Position numbers and translations under genes: made by a program. From Gracilaria caudata (Eukaryota; Rhodophyta; Florideophyceae; Gracilariales; Gracilariaceae), in assembly GCA_030374735.1 (NCBI GenBank), contig JASCIV010000504.1, forward strand, positions 1-17,968: a stretch of DNA of 17,968 nt. Reading direction: 5' to 3'. Within the stretch, counting starts at the first letter, position 1, and every line of letters begins with the position of its first letter. A model generated the notes under the pieces. It had not been told where the DNA came from. It saw nothing but the letters and a program-made list of their open reading frames with translations, and did no database searches. Below, piece by piece: positions 1 through 8,145 of this stretch.

Positions 1-211
1 CCCTAAACATTACCCCCGCCTCCGCCTCCACCCGCGCGCCTTTCCGACCCGCCGCCGCGTGCCGCACAAAAAGCCAACAGCTTGTGCACAACACCCGCAG
101 AAATATGCCGCGTTCGTGTGTCGCCGTACCTCTTTGCTCCTTATACACCAACAACAACGCTGTTCCCCCGCTCGTTTGGTTGCGTGCTCGCCGCCGTGAT
201 ATGTGTACGCC
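1..211 (+). promoter_or_regulatory. Upstream region and 5' UTR of the RING-H2 gene
   Basis: This C-rich leader precedes the first usable ATG of the RING-H2 gene. I see no TATA box or other convincing core element. The open frames on both strands here are low-complexity and overlap the first exon, so I read them as shadows. The window opens with a single CCCTAAA, which is not an array. Confidence 0.35.
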
Positions 212-1826
212 ATGGACTCGCTGTCTTCGCAACGCTCTTTGACACCTGCGCCGCAGCAACAGTACGTGCAGCCACCTTCGTCCACATCGTCACCGCCCTC
301 ACCATCACCATCACCATCACCATCACTATCGCCATCGCCATCGCCGCCGTCAGCACCTTCGCCATCGCGCAACGGCGCGCGTGCTCTGTGGAGCCGCGTG
401 CTGTCGCGCTCGCGCTCGTCGCGCTCGGCGGCGCGCGCGCGACGCGCGTGTCCGCAGTATGTGGCGCTCATCACGCTGGTATTTATCTTTGCGTGCGCGC
501 TGTACTTTGCCATCTCCAACTGGCGAGGCATCGACGTAAGTTTTTTTTTTTCTTTTGTTTGTGTGTGTTATGTGTGTGAGAGAGAGAGAAAGAATTCAAA
601 CTCACCGATGATGCGGCGCGTGTTCATTTTGTGTGCCACAAAAAAAAAAAATGCCAGAGAGAGATGAATGACTCGCAATGGAGAGAGCGCGAGTGCACGC
701 TGGTGGGCGACATTCAAGTGCTACAACGCGCCGATACCGAGCAGTTCCGCGTGCGCGTCAACGTCACATTATCCTCCGCGCAACAAACGCCGCAAGCCGC
801 GTACTACGGGCGCATGCAAACCACCTACTCGCAGTCCGAGGCGCAGCAAATCCGCACCGATCTCACCGCGCGCCGCGAGCAGAACAACGACACGCTACCG
901 TGCTGGGTGCGCGACGCGCTGAGCACGCCGTCGGCCATTTCGCTGCTGCCCATCAGCGCGTCGTCCAGCGTGTATCTGGCGTGGACGGGCACGTTCATGG
1001 CCGCCGTGGTGGGCGTGATTCTCATCACGGTGTGCTCCAGCTCGCTGGGCGCGCCTATGGGCGTGGCGCCGCGGGCGCGCGGTGGCGTGACCACCACGCC
1101 GCCGGCGGTGGCGAAAAGCACGCACCTCACGGAACGACAGGCGATGAGCGTTTGCGCCAGGTTTGAACAGCAGGTGGACGCGCGTAGCGTGAAGGAGTGG
1201 ACGTGCTCCATCTGTCTGGAGGATGAACATGAGCACGCGCAGCACACCGTCAACACGGTGGTGCTGCCGTGCGGACACCGCTTCCACAACGCGTACGTTT
1301 CTTTTTTTTTGTTGTTGTTGGTGTTGTTGTTGTTGTGTGAGATTTTGCTGACGTTTTTATTTGCGCTTTTTTTTGTTTGTGTGCGCGCAGATGCATCAAG
1401 CAATGGCTGTGGAAGGGAAAGGGACTGTGCCCGCTGTGCAAGTGGGACGCGCGCGAATTCATCGCCGAGCAGAAACGCGCCGCCGCGCACGCAGCGGACG
1501 AGGCGCTGAGCAGCGAGTGGGACGCCGCCACCACCACGTCTGTGTTTTCGTCGTCCGCGCCCGACGCCGCGTCCGCGCCGCACTCGCTCAGCAGTCTGCC
1601 CTTCTCCGCGCCCGCGCACCCGCCCGCGCACCCGCCCGCGCCGGCGCAGCGCGACGCTGCTGCGCATGTGGCGCTCGACATGCACGTGTCGTCGTCGCCG
1701 TCGTCGTCGTCGCCGCGCCACTCTCAGCACCACCAGCAGCACCACCACGCCGCCGAGCACGCCGAGCACGCCGAGCACGCCGAACACGCGCACGACGCGC
1801 GGCGGCAGCGTGCGCGTCAGCACTGA
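212..1826 (+). CDS. Two-span membrane RING-H2 protein, probable E3 ubiquitin ligase (three exons)
   Basis: Exons at 212-535, 658-1292 and 1391-1826 join to 464 residues. The ATG at 212 is in a good context (GCCATGG); the frame extends upstream only to a GTG. The N-terminus is a Ser/Pro repeat (about residues 30-55) followed by an Arg/Ser-rich stretch. Two membrane helices lie at about 84-105 and 213-238. The loop between them has two Cys residues (RECT and LPCW) and two N-glycosylation sequons (NVT, NDT), which suggests a lumenal loop. A complete RING-H2 follows: Cys291, Cys294, Cys313, His315, His318, Cys321, Cys333, Cys336. The second intron splits the RING between His318 and Cys321, and splicing restores the exact H-x2-C spacing. 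The tail is low-complexity (HPPA and AEH repeats). The family role is ubiquitin transfer to membrane or secretory-pathway substrates; the actual substrate is unknown. Confidence is high for the RING and gene model, lower for topology. Confidence 0.88.
301..368 (+). repeat. CCATCA-type hexanucleotide repeat coding for Ser-Pro
   Basis: A run of CCATCA units degrading to CCATCG lies inside exon 1 of the RING-H2 gene and encodes alternating Ser-Pro. The 6-bp unit keeps frame when it expands or contracts. The encoded segment is predicted to be disordered, ahead of the first membrane helix. Confidence 0.85.
536..657 (+). other. Intron 1 of the RING-H2 gene
   Basis: The donor is GTAAGT directly after the codon for Asp108 (phase 0). 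A long T-tract, a GT-rich stretch and a GA-rich stretch follow. I place the acceptor at the CCAG ending at 657, so the next exon reads REMNDSQW. An alternative AG ending at 663 would remove only Arg-Glu. The acceptor is preceded by an A-tract rather than a clear polypyrimidine tract, so its exact position is the least certain part of the model. Confidence 0.7.
1293..1390 (+). other. Intron 2 of the RING-H2 gene
   Basis: The donor is GTACGT and the acceptor is GTGCGCGCAG. The interior is T- and GTT-rich. Splicing is phase 2 and rejoins HNA to CIKQW, restoring the RING-H2 spacing exactly. This is strong independent support for both splice sites. Confidence 0.92.
1752..1787 (+). repeat. Four tandem 9-bp units coding for Ala-Glu-His
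   Basis: GCCGAGCAC occurs three times in a row, followed by a fourth copy with one change (GCCGAACAC). It lies in the C-terminal tail of the RING-H2 protein. A shorter 12-bp repeat coding for HPPA lies just upstream, at about 1611-1640. Confidence 0.9.
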
Positions 1827-2241
1827 CTGACTCAGCAGCAGCAGCAGTAACTTTTTATGTGAGTTCTTACAAACAACAACAAAAAGCTTAATTTTTTGGA
1901 TCAAACACCCTTTTTCTGTTTTTTTTTTGCGCTTTTTTTGCTTCGTTTTGGCGCGCTCGCTTGTTTTCGGTTGTGTGTCGTCGTTGGCTCGCCGCCGTGA
2001 TCCGTAACTTTACTGGCTGCTCCTCGTCGCGTCCCCCCCCTTTGCGCCGCCTGCCTGTGCACCCCTACCCGCCATGGCGCGTCGTCGTGCCCATCGCCGT
2101 CGAGCGCTCAACACCTCCCCGTTCTCGCTCCGCACTTCCAACCCCATCCCATCCCCCCCAACCCCCACCCTCCCGAACTGCACGTTTCAAACGCTGAGAC
2201 AGTAAAAAAAAAAGCTGCGAAAGCCGCGTTGCGACGTCGCC
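1827..2241 (+). promoter_or_regulatory. Intergenic region and promoter of CTP synthase
   Basis: These 415 bp separate the RING-H2 stop from the CTP synthase ATG. They hold the RING 3' UTR, T-tracts, and a C-rich stretch (about 2030-2180) typical of a TATA-less promoter. An A-tract lies about 20 bp before the ATG. No gene is evident here. Confidence 0.4.
1947..1954 (+). promoter_or_regulatory. E2F-like site TTTGGCGC
   Basis: TTTGGCGC matches the E2F/DP consensus TTTSSCGC and lies about 290 bp upstream of the CTP synthase start. E2F control of nucleotide-synthesis genes is known in animals and plants. An 8-bp match in GC-rich DNA is weak evidence, so this is only a candidate. Confidence 0.22.
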
Positions 2242-4119
2242 ATGCGCCACGCGTTTCCCAACGGCGGCGCCGCCGCCGCGCCGCGCGTCAAGTTTGTGCT
2301 GGTGTCGGGCGGCGTCATCTCCGGCATAGGAAAGGGGCTCACCGCCTCCTCGCTGGGCGTGCTGCTCAAGTGCTGCGGCTGGCGCGTCACCGCCATCAAA
2401 ATCGACCCGTACCTCAACCTGGACGCCGGCACCATGTCGCCCTTCGAGCACGGCGAGGTGTTTGTGCTGCACGACGGCGGCGAGGTCGACCTCGATCTGG
2501 GCAACTACGAACGCTTTCTGGACGTCACGCTGGCGCGTCACAACAACATCACCACCGGCAAGATCTACGCGCGCGTGCTGGAGAGGGAGAGAAGTGGAGA
2601 GTATTTGGGAAAGACGGTGCAGGTGGTGCCGCATGTGACCGACGCCATTCAGGATTGGATTATGAACGTGGCCACCACGCCGGACGCGGATGGTCTGGTG
2701 CCGGAGATTTGTGTGATTGAACTGGGCGGCACCATTGGCGATATTGAGTCGATGCCGTTTGTGGAGGCGTTGCGACAGCTGCGCTACAACGTGGGCGATG
2801 TGAATTTCTGCTCGGTGTTTGTGTCGCTGGTGCCCATTCTGGGCGTGGTGGGCGAGCAAAAGACAAAGCCCACGCAACATGGCGTCAAACAAATCACGTC
2901 CATGGGGCTGTCGCCGCAGCTCATTGTGTGTCGTTCCGAGGTGCCGTTGCTGCCGGAGACCAAGAAGAAGCTGGCGCTGTTCTGTCAGGTGGCGCCCGAC
3001 GCGGTGGCGTCTGTGCACGACGTGTCCAACACGTACCGCATCCCCATGATGCTGCAGGAACAGGGCGTGTGCAACCTGCTCATCCGCACGCTGCAGCTGG
3101 TGTGGCGCCTGCCGGTGCGACTGGAGAAGTGGGCGCGCATGGCAAGCAAGGCGGACGAACGCTGTGAGCGCGTGAACATCTGCATTGTGGGCAAGTACAC
3201 CGGGCTGTCGGACGCGTACCTGTCGGTGGTTCGCGCGCTGCAACACGCCGGCATGGCCATTGGCAGAAACGTGCACGTCACGTGGGTGGAATCCACCGAC
3301 CTGGAAAGCGCGCCGTGCGGCTCGCCGCTGGAGGCGAACGGCGCGTCTGGCGAGTGCAATGGCAACAGGTCGCCGGCGCACTCGCGCTCGAGTAGCTCGG
3401 GCGCGCGGTCGTGCAGGGAGGGCGGCGGCGAGTCGGCGTGGGAGGTGGTCAAGCGCGCGCACGGTATCTTGGTGCCCGGCGGGTTTGGCGACCGCGGCGT
3501 GGAGGGCAAGATGGCGGCCATCCGCTACGCGAGGGATCAGAACGTACCGTTTTTGGGCATTTGTTTGGGCATGCAGCTGGCGGTGGTGGAGGCGGCGAGG
3601 CATGTGTTTGAGGGACTCGAGGTGAACTCGGAGGAGATTGACAAGCACGCGGAGGTGAAGGCGGTGGTGTACATGCCGGAGGTGGACAAGAGCAAGATGG
3701 GCGGCACCATGCGACTGGGCGTGCGCAAGACCATCATCCGCCAGCCGCAGTGCGTGGCGGCGTGGCTGTACGGCGCCACGGAGATTTACGAGCGCCACCG
3801 ACACCGCTACGAGGTGAACCCGGACATTGTGCAGCAGTTGGAGCAGCGCGACAGCCTGCGCTTTGTGGGCGTGGACGAGAGCGCGCAGCGCATGGAGATT
3901 GTGGAGGACGAGGCGCACCGCTTCTTCGTGGGCACGCAGTTCCACCCGGAGTTCACCAGCCGACCGGGGCGCCCGTCGCCGCCGTTCGTGGGGCTGGTGA
4001 TGGCGGCGGCGCGCCTGCCGTGCGAGCGCGAGCAGATCGAGCTGCGCATGCGCAACATCCGGCGGCAGGACCCGTGGGGCGACGACGATGATGATGAGGC
4101 GCCCGAGCAGCCGCTGTGA
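2242..4119 (+). CDS. CTP synthase (glutamine-hydrolysing)
   Basis: This single-exon gene encodes a 625-residue cytosolic enzyme that makes CTP from UTP, ATP and glutamine, the last step of de novo pyrimidine nucleotide synthesis. The synthetase half starts with the nucleotide-binding loop GGVISGIGKG (about residues 23-32), then KIDPYLNLDAGTMSP, HGEVFVLHDGGE and the IELGGTIGDIES motif. The class I glutaminase half starts at about residue 311. It contains the GGFGDRG oxyanion-loop motif near 413, the nucleophile Cys441 in GICLGMQ, and His568/Glu570 in FHPEF, so all three catalytic positions are present. Odd points are a Ser/Gly/Arg-rich insertion at about 356-399 just before the oxyanion loop, and an acidic Asp run near the C-terminus. 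The first ATG is used, about 15 residues ahead of the conserved core. CTP synthases commonly polymerise into filaments, but nothing here tests that. Confidence 0.97.
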   Translation: MRHAFPNGGAAAAPRVKFVLVSGGVISGIGKGLTASSLGVLLKCCGWRVTAIKIDPYLNLDAGTMSPFEHGEVFVLHDGGEVDLDLGNYERFLDVTLARHNNITTGKIYARVLERERSGEYLGKTVQVVPHVTDAIQDWIMNVATTPDADGLVPEICVIELGGTIGDIESMPFVEALRQLRYNVGDVNFCSVFVSLVPILGVVGEQKTKPTQHGVKQITSMGLSPQLIVCRSEVPLLPETKKKLALFCQVAPDAVASVHDVSNTYRIPMMLQEQGVCNLLIRTLQLVWRLPVRLEKWARMASKADERCERVNICIVGKYTGLSDAYLSVVRALQHAGMAIGRNVHVTWVESTDLESAPCGSPLEANGASGECNGNRSPAHSRSSSSGARSCREGGGESAWEVVKRAHGILVPGGFGDRGVEGKMAAIRYARDQNVPFLGICLGMQLAVVEAARHVFEGLEVNSEEIDKHAEVKAVVYMPEVDKSKMGGTMRLGVRKTIIRQPQCVAAWLYGATEIYERHRHRYEVNPDIVQQLEQRDSLRFVGVDESAQRMEIVEDEAHRFFVGTQFHPEFTSRPGRPSPPFVGLVMAAARLPCEREQIELRMRNIRRQDPWGDDDDDEAPEQPL

Positions 4120-4407
4120 CTCGTTTGTGTTTTGGTTTGGGGCCCCTCTTGTCAACAACTCGTAAACGCTGACGTCAGCGCGCATGTGCGCGCGCGCAGC
4201 TTTGATTTCAAAAATTCGAAACCGGCGCAGCGCCGCGCTTCGGCAGCTCTTCAGCAGCGGTTGACTGCGCGGCTTGCTGCGCCCGCAGCCGCTTCTCTCA
4301 CGCGCGCACGCCACGCGACCGCGCCCAACTTCTCCCGGCGGCCACCTCCGGCGCCATTCTCCGTCGCCCCTGCACCGTGCCATTCCGCATCCCATCCGCC
4401 TCGCGCC
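4120..4407 (+). promoter_or_regulatory. Promoter and 5' UTR of the INCENP gene
   Basis: This 288-bp spacer lies between the CTP synthase stop and the INCENP ATG. It contains the CRE-type palindrome listed separately, a CG alternating run at about 4181-4198, and an AT-rich patch (TTTGATTTCAAAAATTCGAAA) at about 4201-4221. TTCAAA in that patch is the reverse complement of the CHR element used by some G2/M genes. The INCENP frame stays open upstream, but only the ATG at 4408 begins conserved sequence. Confidence 0.35.
4167..4180 (+). promoter_or_regulatory. 14-bp perfect palindrome containing a CRE core
   Basis: CGCTGACGTCAGCG is a perfect palindrome with the full CRE/ATF core TGACGTCA, about 230 bp upstream of the INCENP ATG. 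The structure is directly visible. Binding by a bZIP factor is inferred from the core alone. Confidence 0.4.
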
Positions 4408-7400
4408 ATGCAGTCGCCGCGCGACGCCGCGCTCTCGCCGTTCGAGGCCACGCTGCACGATCTCACCCAGACGGCGCGTCAATGCGAGACGGAGTTGCAA
4501 CGGTTCTTCCAAGCCACGCAACGCGTCGCCGAGCGCCACGCGTCGGCGCTCGAGTTCGACGCGCGCAAGCTCATCCGCGATACGAACGCCAAGTTACATG
4601 CGTCCTCCGTGGCCATTGCGCGACGCCATCGGCGTCGTCGTCATGCGCGTCGCCGCGCGCCGCCGCCGCGTGGCCGACAGCAGCCGGCGCGCGTGCGCCG
4701 CGTGTTGGCGGCGGCGCGTGTGGAGCGCAAACGCTGCGAAGGCGAAGGCTCGGAACAACGCTTGGCGTCTCGACCGTCGCCGCCGGCAGAGGCGGATGTG
4801 CGTCGGCCGCTTGCGGATGTGCAGCCTTGCGTCGTGCATGAGGGGCGCGCAGAACGAAGCGCGGTGCACCGCGAGTCGTTGCAGCGGGATGCGCCTGCGG
4901 AAAAGGCCGTGCGTTCGGTGCAAGGCGCACAACGCAAGTCGAGCATGTGTGCAAGACGTTCTTCCGCCACGGTTGAGTCGTATGATACCGCCAGTGCTGA
5001 GATACTTGGTGCACGTGCTGTCGAGCAGCTCCCTGTCGCGCGCGACAGAAGCCGAGCTTCTGGTGAGCGCACGGCGAGTCATCAAGCCAATCACGAGCAA
5101 GTTGATCGTGATGCGGAACGCAGCGCTGTGATAGCTCCGGACCCTGTGCCGCAAGAGGAACAGCCGACGGACGCTCACCGCTCGGACTCTGAGGAGCCCG
5201 CGCAAAGTGATCACCAGCGTGTTGCGGAGGAGTCACACCAGCATCTCCGTTCGCCGCAAGACGAACATGAACACGAGACAGAAGCACAGTCACACGAGCC
5301 TGCCGTTCGCGAGAAGCTTTCAGCGCCATTGCACCCGCAGAACAATCGTCCAAGTGCAGCTTCTGCTTGTTCTGTCGAGAACAAAAACAGAAGTGAACGT
5401 CACACCCAGCCAGAGGCAGAGGAATCGGAAGCTCGACCCGTCGAAGACGAAAAGAGTATTGCAGACGACCACCCTGGTGAAGCTCCAGATTCGACGAATT
5501 CGAGCTTGGAAAAGGAGCCTCAAGAACAACAGTCGCATCGTTCAAACCACGCTCTACCTGAACCTGAAGAGAGTGATCCCACTGATACTAGGTGCTCAAC
5601 TGAGAGCAAACCGGCCGGCACAACGCTGCGCTCAGAAGGTTCTGGAACAAGCTTAAGGGATGATCCCCCAGCACGCACTCAAGAAGAAGCTGTGCCGGCT
5701 CCAAGCCCTCAAATGCAACAAGACACAGCACCGTCTGAAGCCGCTGAAGTTGATGAGATAGAGTCAGCGCCAAGCTCGGTGCACAAGAACCCCGAGGAGG
5801 AAGCATCACAGTCGGCTGATGGAAATGCCTCATCGCTGCCGATTGGTTGTGAACCGGACAAGCTCGGAGACGAATCGTCTCCAGCTCAGAATAGAGTGAG
5901 TTCGGATTCTGTCTCGCAGGGATCGCAGCGAAGAAATAGCGAAGATGTTGAAAAGGATCCTATTCTAACTGGTACAAAAGCTTCAGAAGATACGCAACCC
6001 AAGCAAATTACTACGAAGGAAGCTGCTTCTGTCACTGAAGCGGACCCTGCCCCACTGGAAGCGTTACCGAGCTCTCCTAGGAGACAGTCAAGCGGTGGTT
6101 CCAAAAGCTCACCAAACCAAAAGAATGACTCTAGAGCTAACGATTCAATGCCTGCTCCAAAGCAACTCCCTCCCTCTCGTATACCGCGAAAACAATCTAG
6201 GATCGTGGTTGGCAATACGGGAAAGATCGACCACGCCTCACTTGGAGTGTTATCCAGCATCATGAGCACGAAGCCTTTGGATAAGAAGGACACTCAGATG
6301 AAGAAGTCTACAGAGGAAGTCGCAACCCCGAGAACCACCAGGCTTTTCAAACCCACTAATAATATATATTCACAACAGACTGGAAAGCCTAGCGCCACTC
6401 CACAATTCTCCTCCTCAACTCGATCTTCAACGCTCTCCCACACTCCTGGTGCGGAAGCCCCGTTGGGCAGACAATCACCTGCAGTATCTAGACAGGAAAA
6501 ACTGGCGAATCTAAACCAGCAACTGGAGGTCTTTCAAAGCTCAAACGGGGCTGCGCTTCAAGGTCCCGAGCTTCAAGTGGCCGAACTTCGACATGGAAGG
6601 AAGGCAGACCCGTTCGTGGATGACTTCAACAAACCCAACGATTCACGATCGGCGATGGAAGGCGACAAAGTCTTCCGGTCTGTGCGTGAAAGAACGTTGA
6701 AATTCGCTGAAACGCAAAGGAAAGATACCTCGAAGTTGGACTTGTGGTTGAGAGGTAACGACGCGAAAACAACGCCTGCGAGAGCAAGAATGAGAGCAAT
6801 GGAACGTTCTAAATCGAAGATTGCGTTTCGATCGGAACTTCATGAGATCATGACGGGCAAGCCCTGTAGTGCGGAAGACCATGAGCGCGAGGTAAGCAAG
6901 GATCATTCATTTGGTTCGGGAAGGCTGGAAAATTCCAGTGACGGGGATTCCAGGGTTGAACCTAAACTATCTGCGAAGAATGAAGCGAACCTCTCTCTTA
7001 ATCGCGCCGAAGATGGGCGTAAACCATCCGTTGACTTTGGAAACGGTAGCCTTCGCTCAGAAAAGCAGAACTTACGGTTTACGTCTGGTAACTCTGATAC
7101 AAGAAACGATTTTCTCTCCAACCTGCCTACGCCGTCGTTCTCAAACGGCGAGAAGGAAGTAGAGAACATGGCAGAATCGGACGTCCGTGTACCCAACGTT
7201 CAAAACGATCCCGCACCAAGTGCTCCGCTTGCGAATCTCATGACATCTATTGCCTCATTCATCCCTGGATCATCAAGTTTGCTTGGGACACGACCGAAGA
7301 GGGAAGAATCGGAGGAAACAGAAGCAGAAGCCAGTGCCAAGCGACAAAAGCTGGATATGGAGAGAAGAGAGGCCGAGTTGCAAGCACGTAGAGATAAGGA

Positions 7401-8145
7401 GCGCTTTCTAAGACAAAAGGAGTTTGAAGAAAAGCAGAGGCGCGCAGAGAGGAGGCGTTTATTACTAGCTCGTGCAGAAAAAGAGAGAGAAGAAGAGAGG
7501 CGCCGAAAGGAAGAACGTAGATTGAAGAAGAAGCTTGAGGAAGAAGAACTACGCAAAAAGAAGAAGCAGGAAGAGGATAAGAAGAAAGAAGAACGTCGTC
7601 GGCTGGTTCTTGAGAAACGCGCACAAAACGAAATGAAACTGAAGCGGAAGAACAAACGCGCTGAACCCCAAGCGACTCGGAAAGCTCCCGCGGGACCCGC
7701 CGGAAAGGCATGGATGTCTGGACATGGAGTACCCCAGACTCCCGACACAGACTTGTCAGGATGCGAGAAACAAAGGCTTTCGGCAACTCCTAGCACTCCA
7801 GTTACGAAGAAAACGGATGCATCGCAAGGTCCATCTAATTACGATATGACTCCCGCCCAGGAGACAGTGTTTGAGCTCTCTGATGAAGAAGAGGAGAGAC
7901 GAAAACACAAAAAGATCCCTCAATGGGCGCAAGGACCGAAGTTATCCACCGCGGCGAGAGCTCAGCCTGACCCAGATAATGTGTTTGTCAACGTTCCTAC
8001 GTGCGATTTGCGGGAAGTGTTTGGTAATGTTAGACGCTTTCGACCGCGCACAAGCTCTGCAAATTGGACGAGAGATCGCGTGACAGCGCAAGAAATGCTG
8101 AAGTTCCGAAAAGGTCAAGCCGCCTTCAACGAACAACGTCAGTGA
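4408..8145 (+). CDS. INCENP orthologue, Aurora-kinase scaffold of the chromosomal passenger complex
   Basis: This single exon encodes 1245 residues. The start is the ATG at 4408 (CGCCATGC), which begins a helical N-terminus (about 12-65) where INCENP proteins bind the Survivin/Borealin module; that function here is inferred. A very long, low-complexity, charged and Ser/Pro-rich middle follows. A highly charged single-alpha-helix segment lies at about 978-1086, rich in Glu, Arg and Lys, as in animal INCENP. The IN-box is clear at about 1170-1222: IPQWA, then DLREVFG, then RTSSANW. Thr1215-Ser1216-Ser1217 match the TSS motif that Aurora B phosphorylates to activate itself. The protein acts at centromeres and the spindle midzone. 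Composition shifts within the gene, from GC-rich and Arg-rich at its start to a moderate GC content later. Residues about 67-130 are unusually Arg-rich and low-complexity, so a small undetected intron there cannot be excluded. The orthologue call rests on the IN-box and SAH together. Confidence 0.9.
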   Translation: MQSPRDAALSPFEATLHDLTQTARQCETELQRFFQATQRVAERHASALEFDARKLIRDTNAKLHASSVAIARRHRRRRHARRRAPPPRGRQQPARVRRVLAAARVERKRCEGEGSEQRLASRPSPPAEADVRRPLADVQPCVVHEGRAERSAVHRESLQRDAPAEKAVRSVQGAQRKSSMCARRSSATVESYDTASAEILGARAVEQLPVARDRSRASGERTASHQANHEQVDRDAERSAVIAPDPVPQEEQPTDAHRSDSEEPAQSDHQRVAEESHQHLRSPQDEHEHETEAQSHEPAVREKLSAPLHPQNNRPSAASACSVENKNRSERHTQPEAEESEARPVEDEKSIADDHPGEAPDSTNSSLEKEPQEQQSHRSNHALPEPEESDPTDTRCSTESKPAGTTLRSEGSGTSLRDDPPARTQEEAVPAPSPQMQQDTAPSEAAEVDEIESAPSSVHKNPEEEASQSADGNASSLPIGCEPDKLGDESSPAQNRVSSDSVSQGSQRRNSEDVEKDPILTGTKASEDTQPKQITTKEAASVTEADPAPLEALPSSPRRQSSGGSKSSPNQKNDSRANDSMPAPKQLPPSRIPRKQSRIVVGNTGKIDHASLGVLSSIMSTKPLDKKDTQMKKSTEEVATPRTTRLFKPTNNIYSQQTGKPSATPQFSSSTRSSTLSHTPGAEAPLGRQSPAVSRQEKLANLNQQLEVFQSSNGAALQGPELQVAELRHGRKADPFVDDFNKPNDSRSAMEGDKVFRSVRERTLKFAETQRKDTSKLDLWLRGNDAKTTPARARMRAMERSKSKIAFRSELHEIMTGKPCSAEDHEREVSKDHSFGSGRLENSSDGDSRVEPKLSAKNEANLSLNRAEDGRKPSVDFGNGSLRSEKQNLRFTSGNSDTRNDFLSNLPTPSFSNGEKEVENMAESDVRVPNVQNDPAPSAPLANLMTSIASFIPGSSSLLGTRPKREESEETEAEASAKRQKLDMERREAELQARRDKERFLRQKEFEEKQRRAERRRLLLARAEKEREEERRRKEERRLKKKLEEEELRKKKKQEEDKKKEERRRLVLEKRAQNEMKLKRKNKRAEPQATRKAPAGPAGKAWMSGHGVPQTPDTDLSGCEKQRLSATPSTPVTKKTDASQGPSNYDMTPAQETVFELSDEEEERRKHKKIPQWAQGPKLSTAARAQPDPDNVFVNVPTCDLREVFGNVRRFRPRTSSANWTRDRVTAQEMLKFRKGQAAFNEQRQ

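Noticed and set aside
1..7. CCCTAAA at the window start, the plant-type telomere unit
   Set aside because: It is a single copy with no array, so it gives no evidence of a telomere.
825..1904. A 359-codon minus-strand frame over the RING-H2 gene
   Set aside because: It runs antisense through both exons and introns and is low-complexity. The sense gene is well supported by splicing and zinc ligands.
2065..4539. An 824-codon minus-strand open frame antisense to CTP synthase
   Set aside because: It mirrors a GC-rich coding region whose third positions are nearly all G or C, which suppresses antisense stops. Its product is an Arg/His/Leu-rich string with no family features.
4571..5545. Long minus-strand and alternative forward frames over the INCENP N-terminal region
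   Set aside because: They are composition-driven shadows. The sense frame continues to a recognisable IN-box.
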